Below are positions 34,757 to 44,000 of a DNA stretch of 64,000 bases, piece after piece (the first letter of the stretch is position 1; each line of letters starts with the position of its first letter). A model generated the notes under the pieces. It made no database searches. It had not been told where the DNA came from and worked only from the letters and a program-made list of their open reading frames with translations. Source of the DNA: Lachnospiraceae bacterium (GTDB taxonomy: Bacteria; Bacillota; Clostridia; Lachnospirales; Lachnospiraceae); the NCBI GenBank assembly GCA_022845955.1, contig AP025576.1:2852001-2916000 (forward strand), in the 5' to 3' direction. The position numbers and the translations under genes are program-made.

Positions 34757-35053
34757 CTAGTATTCGGCGAACCATTCGGTTCCGGGGCCGAAGTCACCCG
34801 CCGGTTCCGTCTGGTCTTCTGTAATTATTACTGTTTGGGATAAGGATGCAACCTGCCACAGGTCGTGAAGGCCCCGTTCGATTTTGTTAATGCTGTCCAT
34901 ATCAATGATATAGGGCTTCAGGAGTTCCTGATTTTCTTCAAGCAGCCTGGAAGCGGCGGCATAATCCTCCTGGTCCATGTATTTATAGTATTCCAGGACA
35001 AGGGGGGCAACCGAAGAGTCCACATCTTTATAATTTGATAATTGATAAGCCAA
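34757..35053 (-). CDS. Small tail-module protein
   Basis: 98 residues, helical and acidic (YYKYMDQEDYAAASRLLEEN), ending DFGPGTEWFAEY. GGAGGTG precedes the start. It lies between the large tip protein and another small protein in the same operon; the two small proteins share the theme of counting 'NP(D)/LLEEN' helices but are not clearly homologous. Function unknown. Confidence 0.6.
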   Translation of the reverse strand: MAYQLSNYKDVDSSVAPLVLEYYKYMDQEDYAAASRLLEENQELLKPYIIDMDSINKIERGLHDLWQVASLSQTVIITEDQTEPAGDFGPGTEWFAEY

Positions 35054-35068
35054 TATTTCACCTCCTTC

Positions 35069-36676
35069 CTATCTTGGAATCTCATAATCGTAATATAGTG
35101 GATGAAAACGGTACATGGTTATGGAGGTAGTTGGTACGGTGCCTCCCAGGTTATGAGATACGTTTTTAATAATATATTGGTAAGGATCGGGGGTATCCTG
35201 TTTTTGCCAGGTTACCTTTTCAAATACATCCAGCCAGGGGACGCACAGGGTGGTAATGGTTACGATGTCGTTCCAGGATGAGGTTTTTATATTTTCATAG
35301 ATGGCATTTTCCATTGCCACGGAATCGGATTGTATGTTTTCATAGGTATCCCCGGTTTTGACGTCGAGTACGATGCCTATCTGCTGTATGGTGAAGGGGT
35401 TGTCCGGTTCCACCCGGAATACGATATTCTTGCAGTTATACCGTTCTTTAAAATAGTCTTTGGTATATACGGGATCGTCCGAAGAAGCGGTAAGCACGCA
35501 TACGGCGTGGGGCTGGTACTGGCCGAGATAGTAGAAACGGCCTGCTTTTTCCACCCTTTTATACTGCAGTACATAGGTTTCATCCTTATGCATGGTCCCT
35601 TTTTCAACGGGTGTGGTGGTGTTTTCGTAATAAATGGGAGTGGGAGAGAGGTTGTTAATCTGCAGCTGCATACCGTCCTGGTTATCGCTGTTTGGGATAA
35701 AGGCAATATAATCATTGGATGCATATTTGTCATATTCGCTAAGCTGCAGACGGTAGGTATTTCCCGAGGTGGTGCATTCCGTAGCCATTCTGTCAATATC
35801 GTAGACGGAACCGAGGACTTCAGTTACATTTTTTATGTTTTCGATATCATAGTCCACGGATTCCCCGCTGTCTGTGATTATCGATTGCAGGAAGGCATTG
35901 TCCAGGGTAATCGGATCATTTTCACATGAAGGGATCGAATGGCAGCAGAAGTTATTGTATACGTCAAAATATTTCTGGATATTGGGATAGAGTCCCGTAA
36001 TTTCGTTAATTTCGTCGGAAACCATACAGCCTATATTAAATTCCAGGTCATAGGGAAGGCGGTTCCAGTCGGGGTTATCCTCCCGGTATTTCTCATAGTC
36101 CGCGTTATTGGAGGGCATACCGTAAAATTCACCGATATCATCAATAATATAATTGTGGATATCGCCCTGTTGTTTGAGGATGGCTGAAAGGATATCGCGT
36201 AAAGTGGATTTATTTCCTTCTTCATCCTGAACGGGAATCTTAATGAGAGGGGTACCGCCCACCTGTCCGTTGCGGGTGCCGTTTAACTTGGCGAACCAGT
36301 CGGACACGGTCAGGGAAAGCGTGTGGCTTGTGCTGTTATATTGGGTATTGGAAGCCGTAATCAGATAGGTGCCGCAGGGGTACCATACATAACCTTTTTT
36401 AATAATGCTGTACAGGCCGATTTCAAAGGTAAAATCCAGGCCGAACCAGCTTTGGATTTTTTCTTCGATGTTTGTCTGGAATTCATCCAGGGACAACGTA
36501 AGGTTCAGGGTACGGCGGATATCGGATTCTCCGTTTATACCGTAGGTCCCGGCCTGGGAAATTCCGTAAAGAACATCGACGATCCGGCTGCCTTTCATAA
36601 CGCTGAGGCGGTATTTATAGTCCAGGGATCCCTGGCTGAAAAGAAGTTTATCTTCTTCGGTTATTGTATATCTCAT
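35069..36676 (-). CDS. Large tail-tip/hub-like protein
   Basis: 535 residues starting MRYTITEEDKLLFSQGSLDY. The first ~130 residues are beta-rich with YPCGTYLITASNTQYNSTSH, a pattern seen in siphophage tip/hub proteins that report a strain or frame of reference; the rest is mixed. It should form part of the ring at the end of the tail tube. GGTGGTGATT precedes the start, three bases after the upstream stop. Confidence 0.6.
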   Translation of the reverse strand: MRYTITEEDKLLFSQGSLDYKYRLSVMKGSRIVDVLYGISQAGTYGINGESDIRRTLNLTLSLDEFQTNIEEKIQSWFGLDFTFEIGLYSIIKKGYVWYPCGTYLITASNTQYNSTSHTLSLTVSDWFAKLNGTRNGQVGGTPLIKIPVQDEEGNKSTLRDILSAILKQQGDIHNYIIDDIGEFYGMPSNNADYEKYREDNPDWNRLPYDLEFNIGCMVSDEINEITGLYPNIQKYFDVYNNFCCHSIPSCENDPITLDNAFLQSIITDSGESVDYDIENIKNVTEVLGSVYDIDRMATECTTSGNTYRLQLSEYDKYASNDYIAFIPNSDNQDGMQLQINNLSPTPIYYENTTTPVEKGTMHKDETYVLQYKRVEKAGRFYYLGQYQPHAVCVLTASSDDPVYTKDYFKERYNCKNIVFRVEPDNPFTIQQIGIVLDVKTGDTYENIQSDSVAMENAIYENIKTSSWNDIVTITTLCVPWLDVFEKVTWQKQDTPDPYQYIIKNVSHNLGGTVPTTSITMYRFHPLYYDYEIPR

Positions 36677-36679
36677 AAA

Positions 36680-37582
36680 TCACCACCATCCTACGCCGAC
36701 AGGGCTTAATCCATTGATATACAGGGACTGGGGATCGTTGACATCCCCTGTCTGGGCAAACTGGAAGGTGATTTTGCGCAGGTCTTTATGACCCTCCTCC
36801 GTGTCGGTCGGCGTACCCACAATTTGTATCATCCAAATGCGTCCGTCATCCCATTTGAGTATTTTGGGTTTTTTATCGGTTAAAAAGTCAATGAAATCCT
36901 TTCTCAGCTGTACGCCTCCGGCGAGGTCTACGATACAGTCCCGGGTATCCGATTTGAGGAAAACGCCGGTAACGGTGCCGGTATCGTAATTAAAGGCGCC
37001 GTTGCTTATGACCTTGGCGTATTGGCTGTTTAAAAGGTTGACAGCTTCCCCGGAGACTGTCCTGGTCGTATCGCAGCCGTCCAGGTTGTAAATGGTTCCC
37101 ACGGCATTGTCCTGGTTTACCAGGAAAAATCCGTTAAAGCTGGAGTGGACTTCCTTGGTGACATAGCTGTTTTCAATCCCGTTGCAGGTGGAAGCAAGCA
37201 TAAATTCGTAATCGGTGTCTCCCCGTGCATAGCGGTAAAAGTAAAGCATTTTGAAATCGTCTATGGTGTTGATGGTTTTCGTATGAATGGTCATCCAGTC
37301 CATGCTTCCTTTTTCACGGCATTTAACCACCATTATGTCGGTGTTTCTTAAACTGAAGCCGGAATTGCCGGCATCCAGGCTGTCGTCGAAGGGAGCGCTC
37401 AGCAGCGTGTCTCCATTCCATTCGTTATGGGTGCTTTCGATAGGCTCCTCCGCGTTTTTGCTTACATAGAGATGATCAAAGGTGCCGTTTGTAAGTTTTA
37501 TTTCCGTGATCGGGCTGACATGTACGGCAGGAGGATCCAGGGTGTGTGAGCCGCTGAAAAAAGTGGTTCCAAGAAATAGCAT
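36680..37582 (-). CDS. Tail-tip protein (distal tail-like)
   Basis: 300 residues. It has the strand-rich pattern IRKTITF-type ending (HKDLRKITFQFAQTGDVNDP) and SFNGFFLVNQDNAVGTIYN, consistent with a structural tip protein. It is four bases before the hub-like gene and 17 bases after the Fn3-like gene. Assignment rests on context and fold style, not on a firm family match. Confidence 0.55.
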   Translation of the reverse strand: MLFLGTTFFSGSHTLDPPAVHVSPITEIKLTNGTFDHLYVSKNAEEPIESTHNEWNGDTLLSAPFDDSLDAGNSGFSLRNTDIMVVKCREKGSMDWMTIHTKTINTIDDFKMLYFYRYARGDTDYEFMLASTCNGIENSYVTKEVHSSFNGFFLVNQDNAVGTIYNLDGCDTTRTVSGEAVNLLNSQYAKVISNGAFNYDTGTVTGVFLKSDTRDCIVDLAGGVQLRKDFIDFLTDKKPKILKWDDGRIWMIQIVGTPTDTEEGHKDLRKITFQFAQTGDVNDPQSLYINGLSPVGVGWW

Positions 37583-37599
37583 AGTGCGTCAGTCTCCTT

Positions 37600-38748
37600 T
37601 CAGGTATCTTCGATAGTGGTGTTCGCTTCATAATACACACGCAGGTCATACAGTCCTTTTTTGAAGCTTATTTCAAATACTGCGGTATAAAGATCCGGAT
37701 AATCGGTACCGGCGGCCATGAGCAGGTTGTTTTCAGTGTCGGTGAGCAGGAAGCCCTGCGAATCGGAAAGGAAGGGCTGAGGCAGTTCTGCAAATATGTG
37801 GTAGTTTCCAAGGGTTTCTCCATAGGGGATATGCAGTACTCCATAAAAGGCTTTTCCAAGTTTTTCTATGTGCAGGTCGAGGTAATTTCCGGTTTCCGGG
37901 CAGCGCATTTTGAAAAAAGCGGCTTGCAGAGGGATTTTCCTGGCTTTGACAAATACTTTGAACTCGTCGGTAATGGTAAAGCCGGCGTTATAGGTCAGGG
38001 TGTTGTCACTGCCGATAATCAGTTCGCTGTTTTTAATGGTGTAGTTGTCATTGTCGATCTCATAGCCGATGTCAATAACTCCGCTTTCCAGGGATATACT
38101 GCCGTCTTCCGGCTGGTTCTTTACTTCAAACAGAACATTGGCGGGCATGAGGAAGTACTGGACACTTAATTTGATGTATCCGGTATCTAAGGAAAAGCCG
38201 TGGGCTGTGGTACCGGTTGCCCTCACATAATACTCACTTTCATTTTTCAGGCCGTAAAAGGTGTGGCTCATGTCGGATGTATCGTATTTATGGCCGGAGG
38301 AAGCTGCAGGGGATTTATCATAGTTATAGAGAAAAAACTGAAAATCCTGCAGAGGTTCCTTTTCCTTTTGGAAATAGAAAAGATCGATTTCAGGGTTGGC
38401 CGTATGGATAATCGTATCATTCGGAATGTTTTCAAAATGAAATTCGGGCGTGGTATAGCAGTAAAAGAGTACGGGGGCGGAAAGGGCGGACGCATTGCCG
38501 TAAGCATCAAATACCTGGATTTGGATCTGGTAGCTTTTGCCGGGGGTAAAGGTATCCGCCGGAAATACGTGATCCAGACGCATGCGGTCCTGTTCGGCAT
38601 CATATATGGTCTGATAGGTTTCGTTATCCAGTACGACGGCGCGGTTGCGGACGGTCTGGTTCCCGGTATACGTAAAAGGAACGGAATGGTGGTACCGGGG
38701 ATCGAACGCGTTTATGGGATGTATCATTGGAGTATTTAAAATTGCCAT
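37600..38748 (-). CDS. Tail protein with fibronectin-III-like repeats
   Basis: 382 residues. Segments such as FTPGKSYQIQIQVFDAYGNA and FYGLKNESEYYVRATGTTAH have the spacing of Fn3 or Ig-like beta sandwiches, common in surface-facing tail proteins. It likely decorates or links the tip and fibre. GGAGGATG precedes the start, 10 bases after the fibre stop. Confidence 0.6.
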   Translation of the reverse strand: MAILNTPMIHPINAFDPRYHHSVPFTYTGNQTVRNRAVVLDNETYQTIYDAEQDRMRLDHVFPADTFTPGKSYQIQIQVFDAYGNASALSAPVLFYCYTTPEFHFENIPNDTIIHTANPEIDLFYFQKEKEPLQDFQFFLYNYDKSPAASSGHKYDTSDMSHTFYGLKNESEYYVRATGTTAHGFSLDTGYIKLSVQYFLMPANVLFEVKNQPEDGSISLESGVIDIGYEIDNDNYTIKNSELIIGSDNTLTYNAGFTITDEFKVFVKARKIPLQAAFFKMRCPETGNYLDLHIEKLGKAFYGVLHIPYGETLGNYHIFAELPQPFLSDSQGFLLTDTENNLLMAAGTDYPDLYTAVFEISFKKGLYDLRVYYEANTTIEDT

Positions 38749-38758
38749 GGCATCCTCC

Positions 38759-40738
38759 TTAGTATTCCTGAAGCCAGTAATTGTTTACGGACAGGCCGGA
38801 AGGTTCGGTCGCACTGATTTTTTCTTTGGTTGCACCGCCGCTCAGGGTGGTGGTGATGGATACGTTTCCGGAAAGGTTGGTGGAGGCGGAACCGGTTACA
38901 TCCCCTGTGAGGGAGATTGTCCGGTTGGCGGAAAGCCTGGCTGCACTGGCAGCGGCACCTCCCGGCGTGTCGGAACCGGCATAATTGTGGGTATGCGATT
39001 TGGCAGCGGCATCGGTAATGCCGTAGCCCGCCAGGGTGGCAGGGTTGGTGCCGCCGGTTACATGGCCCTGGGCGTTTACGGTAACGCTTTTGTAGGTGCC
39101 TGCCGTTACCCCGCTGGACGGGTGGGTATATTTATTTGCTTCAGCAGCAATCCCGTTTAACTTGCCCAGAAGAGCCGTCGTGAAATCATTGGAGGACAGG
39201 CCTTTTCCTGTTTCCTTATCCACTTTGTCGGAGACGGTATTCCATTTGTCAACCACTGGCTGGGAAATGGAATCCAGAATGCTTTTGTTGGCATGGGTAT
39301 GGTTCTGGCCCGTGTCCACATCGGCGGAGGTGAGATAGCCGGCATCGTTGGTAAACTGAGACAATTTGGTAGGCATGTCGGTTATCTGTGACTTGGCGTG
39401 GGTATGGGCGGAGGGCGGGAAAGCAGCGGGTTTATTTTTGATATAAGAATCCGAGGCGGTATCGGTTATGTTCCAGTCCGCCTGGACATTGACCTGGGCG
39501 CCGTTTGCGATCCCGGAAAGCTTATCCAGTGTGGCCTGTGTGATTTTGTCAATTGTGTCTTTGTTTGCATGGACGTGTTTTTTGGTGTTGGCATCGTTCC
39601 AGTTTGTCCGCTCGGAGGCTGTGACGGCGGCATCGTCGGGAAGGCGGTAAACGGGGGTTTCCGTGCCGTTGATTTTGATATTTCCGTTGACGGAGGAAGC
39701 TTCTGTTTTCGTGGCGTCCGTTCTGGCATGGGCCGCCAGGCTGTGGTCGTACGCTTGTTTCCCCAAATCGCCGGGGAAAGCGGTAACCCCATCGCTGCCC
39801 AGGGCAACACCAATGCCGTCGGCGTTCACGACGGTTTTCCCCACAGAACCGGAAATGCCGGTAGTGTCAGGCTTGGCCGCTACCGAATCGGCGGCGACGG
39901 AGATTCCGTTCCCGGCTCCTACGTGAAGGGTGCGGTCGGCCGACAGGGAGCCGCCGCCTGTAAGACCGTTCCCAGCATTGATTTTTCTGGTTTCAATGAC
40001 CGCACCGTCAATATTTGTCTGGCAGACGGTCCAGTCGGAAGGAAGGCTGCCGGAACCGTTTCTGTCCGTGAGCGCGATGATCAGATCGCCGGATTCACAG
40101 GTCTGCCCGGCGTAGGTGCCGGGGGTGATAACGCGGTAGGTCCAGCCTGTCAGATAAGCGGAGGGCAGGGCGGTAATGGTACCGCCGGTTCCGAGTGTTC
40201 CTTTAAAAATCATGGCATCGGAAGCGGCGATTCCGTTGGCAATTGCACGGCTGACATATTCCGTATTGGCAAGCTGTCCGTCATTGCTGTCCGGTTCCGC
40301 GGTGGGGGCGGTGGGGATACCTGTAAATACAGGACTGGTGAACATGACGGCTTTGGATTCATTTGTAACGTTTCCCAGGCCGACCTGGGCTTTTGTCGTG
40401 GCATGGGGATTGCCGGTATCGGCTTTATGCGTGGTGATGCTGTCCTCCAGGTTTTTTCCTGCACAACCTTCAAAGACGGTTCCGGCTGTGTTGCCGAAGT
40501 TCAGGTTGGCGGAAGGGAGCTTTGTGTTTTCATCCAGAGGAGCGATGCCGTCCGCGGCACCCACGGTCTCCTGATGGGCATAATAGGTATTGATATCATC
40601 GTGCCATTTCAAATACTGGACAAGCTGCCTGAGCGTACCCTTGCGGGTGGTATTCTGGTCTTCTATGATCGTGATGTCAGAATCCTGGAGATTCTGCACC
40701 TCTTCTAAATTTTTCAGTTTTTTATAAGGAATGGGCAT
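38759..40738 (-). CDS. Tail fibre protein
   Basis: 659 residues with a short conserved head (MPIPYKKLKNLEEVQNLQDS), low-complexity Gly/Ser/Thr repeats and several collar/fibre motifs: THKADTGNPHATTKAQVGLG, and HVH/HTH/HNH His-x-His sites that bind iron in trimeric fibres. The repeat AQGHVTGGTNPATLAGYGIT is typical of phage fibres. Role: contact with the target surface. GGAGGTG lies before the ATG. Confidence 0.85.
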   Translation of the reverse strand: MPIPYKKLKNLEEVQNLQDSDITIIEDQNTTRKGTLRQLVQYLKWHDDINTYYAHQETVGAADGIAPLDENTKLPSANLNFGNTAGTVFEGCAGKNLEDSITTHKADTGNPHATTKAQVGLGNVTNESKAVMFTSPVFTGIPTAPTAEPDSNDGQLANTEYVSRAIANGIAASDAMIFKGTLGTGGTITALPSAYLTGWTYRVITPGTYAGQTCESGDLIIALTDRNGSGSLPSDWTVCQTNIDGAVIETRKINAGNGLTGGGSLSADRTLHVGAGNGISVAADSVAAKPDTTGISGSVGKTVVNADGIGVALGSDGVTAFPGDLGKQAYDHSLAAHARTDATKTEASSVNGNIKINGTETPVYRLPDDAAVTASERTNWNDANTKKHVHANKDTIDKITQATLDKLSGIANGAQVNVQADWNITDTASDSYIKNKPAAFPPSAHTHAKSQITDMPTKLSQFTNDAGYLTSADVDTGQNHTHANKSILDSISQPVVDKWNTVSDKVDKETGKGLSSNDFTTALLGKLNGIAAEANKYTHPSSGVTAGTYKSVTVNAQGHVTGGTNPATLAGYGITDAAAKSHTHNYAGSDTPGGAAASAARLSANRTISLTGDVTGSASTNLSGNVSITTTLSGGATKEKISATEPSGLSVNNYWLQEY

Positions 40739-40767
40739 ATATTCACCTCCATAGTGAGGATAAACGA

Positions 40768-41046
40768 TTATAATTTTGCAAGGATCACCTTTCGGTTAAA
40801 GTCCCCGGAAATGCAGTAAACCAGGCATTTGTTTCCGGGAGAGAAGGTGAGTGCGGTTCCGTTTTTAATATCATAGGGCTTCTGGTTGACAATGACCCGG
40901 CAGGTGCCGTCCCCATTGTCTTTTTGGATAAAGCCTTCGTAGTCGTATCTGGTGTTGTTCAGGGTATCGGCAATTGCCCTGGCCAGGACGGAAATTGCCT
41001 TTTCGTCGTATTTTTCCATAGTGTAAAGGGTATGCATCAGCTGCAT
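40768..41046 (-). CDS. Small OB/beta-barrel-like tail protein
   Basis: 92 residues. After an N-terminal helix comes YEGFIQKDNGDGTCRVIVNQ and LTFSPGNKCLVYCISGDFNRK, the pattern of a small beta-barrel (OB-like) spike or hub insert. It sits between tape measure and fibre. ATG at 41046 or 41019 could start it. Confidence 0.55.
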   Translation of the reverse strand: MQLMHTLYTMEKYDEKAISVLARAIADTLNNTRYDYEGFIQKDNGDGTCRVIVNQKPYDIKNGTALTFSPGNKCLVYCISGDFNRKVILAKL

Positions 41047-41058
41047 ACCCTTGTCCGG

Positions 41059-44000
41059 TCACCCCCTTTTTGATAATTCCTGTTTAATTTGTGTCGGCAG
41101 CCGCATGACGATTTGTTTGGAGAGTGTATCCGCGTTCTGTACATTTTCAAGAATGACATCGCCGATGCTTACGTTTATGAGGCTGTTCTTATTATCGTTT
41201 CCTAAGAGCTGCATGGATGCCATGGAAGCAAGAGAATTGTCTAAAATGGTGTTATGCAGCTGTAATTCGGGCACAGAAGAGAGGACAGAGTGCGTATCTC
41301 CCAGGAATACCCCATTTGTGCCTCTGGCGGATGCTTCCCTTTTTTTCCGGATTAGGGCAAGGGTCTGGCTGTTGTTAAGTACCTGATCGCCGGGGCTTAA
41401 ATCGGTCAGTGTGGGAGAAGAAGTAATTTCGTAGGTTCCGTTTTTATGTATGATGGTTTCCAGCTGATTGTATTCAGATACCATGGCATTTCTGGTACCA
41501 TGGGAAACGCCGCCTTTCGCAAGGGCAGGGCCGAGAGGACTGCCGGAGTTTATAGAGGTTTCCGTTGCGTTCATTGTGGAAATGACAGCCGCGATATTCA
41601 TGAGGTTACTCAGGATGGCAGAAAGCACATTGTTTAATTCCTGCCATTTTTGGATCTGGGCCGGAATTCCGGTTTCCTCATCCAGCGCGGCCTGGGATTG
41701 GGCAGCCATTGCTTCCAGCAGGGAACCGGAATCCTCGCCGTTGCCTTCACTGCCTTCGGAGGAATCTTTTTTTCCGGAGGAGGAGCCGGCAATGGCTGCT
41801 TTGGCTTTGTTTACACTTCCTACGATACTTTGGGAGGAATCCTCGGAAGATTCTTCTCCGGCAAACGCATCCGCAACATTGTTGATGATGGGAACGCTTT
41901 CATCCTCCAGTTGTTTCACTGCATCAATAAAAGAAACATCTCCGGTTCCGGCAGATGTCTTGGTATCGGTATTGGTTCCTAAGTGTATGCCGGTACTGCC
42001 GATGACAGATCCTGTCATCTGGCCTGCCGCGGCTGCAACATTGGCAAACTGATCGATTACGATTCCGAGGGAATCATTAAGATTGGCAAAATCGACGCCT
42101 TGGCTCAGGATGTCCATATAGCCCTGGGTATCCTGCAGAAAGCTGGGTAGGGCGGAGACATCGATGCCGGTCAGGTCGGATAGGGAGGACAGCATTTCTT
42201 TGTTGCCTGCGTAAATATCGGACAGGATTCCAAGGTATTTCTCTCTGACACGTTCAAGGAGTTCGTCATTGGAAAGGTTTTCGATATCCTCCTGTGAAAT
42301 CCCTATGGATAGGAGCCGGGCGTTCATTTCCATTTCTTCCTGGAGTTCCTGAAGCTCTTCCCAGCGTGATTTGGTTTCTTCCGCACCGTCGATCTGGGCA
42401 TCCCAATAGGATTCGGTATTGGATATCAGCTGTTCGTAATATTCATCAACCCGGTCGATCTGTTCACTGATTGCATCCTGCTGTTCTTCCAGGACTTCTT
42501 TTTTCTTTTCCAGGAGGGAGATTTCTTTTTCGATATCGGCAATGCGGATTTGATCCTCCGCTTCTTTGACGGCCTGTTCCTGATCACGGATAGCACCGGT
42601 ATCTGTCTGGTAAATAAAACCTTTATCTTTGCCGCTGTAGACGTATTCGGTGCGCTGGTTGCGCAGCCTTTCAAGCTCATACTGTTCCTTTTCCAGGTTT
42701 ATGGCATTTTCGCGGGCTTCATTTTCTTCGTTGATGGCATCGATCTGGGCCTGTTTGGAATCGATCTGTTTATCAATTAACTTGATTTGTTCTTCGATGG
42801 CATCCTTTTGGGCTTCAAGTGCTTCCTTGGCCGCCTCCTGCTGTGATTTCAGGGAATCGACGGCGGCGTCCTTTTGATCGTTCAGGGAATCGATCTGTTT
42901 ATCGATCTGTTTGACAACATCGGATATGACGGATTCGTATAGGTCTCGCATACCGTCGAGGTATTCTTTTTGGTATTTGTTGTATTCATCGATGTATTTT
43001 TCGTTGCCTTTGAAATACCTTTCGTACATGGCACGGAGGGTATCGAGGTATTGTTTTTCGTTGATTTTGTCGCGGTCTCTGATATCTTTGAGCTTTTTGT
43101 ATTGTTCTTCAAAGGCGGTAAGATAGGCGTCAGCGGCTTCTTTTCCGGCGGCACCACCTGCTGCTTTACTGTCACTTTTTAATGTTTCCGTTGAATCTGC
43201 AATAGGATTACTGTTAAAATTAGCACTGATACTAAAGCCATTCAGACTATCTTGTATTTTTTTGTTAGCATTATCTAATTGTACGGTCGCTGCAGCGATT
43301 CTGTCAGAATTATCAGATTTTATAGCATCATCATAAAAAGCTTTTGCGCTTGCTAACTCGCTGATTGCATCGGAAGAAATTCCTGCTGCTCTTGCCAAAG
43401 AAAGTATACTATTAATATCTTCATCCGTTCTTAATACAGTAGCATTACAATATATCTTTTTAAGTTTTAACAGAGCAATTGCCTGACCGGCATATTCAGC
43501 AGAAACATATTCATTTGCAAAGGCTTCGATTTGAGGATCTGATGCATTTGCCAAGTCATAGCCAGCGTCTTTAAGTGCCTCCGTATTATTCAAAAGGGCT
43601 TCAAATGCAACAATTTGAGCATTCGTAACACCCATTGATTCTAATGAAGATGCAACAACGCCATAATTTGCTGTTGATACATCAGTTAAATTATCTGTAA
43701 TTGAAGAAGCAATTTTATCAAATGCTTCATGGACTTCTTCTGCGGTAGAATTGGAATTAGAAAGAACGGAGATAAGATCTTCATAGGAGGAAACATCGAT
43801 GGATGCGCCAGCTTCTTCTATTTCTTTAAATCCATTTATTATTGAGTCAAAATTTTCTAGATTAACATTATCTAATGAAAAGATTTCCTCACCATTTTCA
43901 TCTAATGTAAATGCATTTTGGTATGCTTGTCCAATCGCATCAAAAGCTGGATTATATTGATCTCTTAATTGATCAATAGTTTTTGAAATTATAGATTCGG

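Noticed and set aside
39398..40708. 436-codon open frame on the plus strand
   Set aside because: It is antisense to the tail fibre gene, Gly/Val-rich with no domain or ribosome site; it arises from the fibre's codon use.
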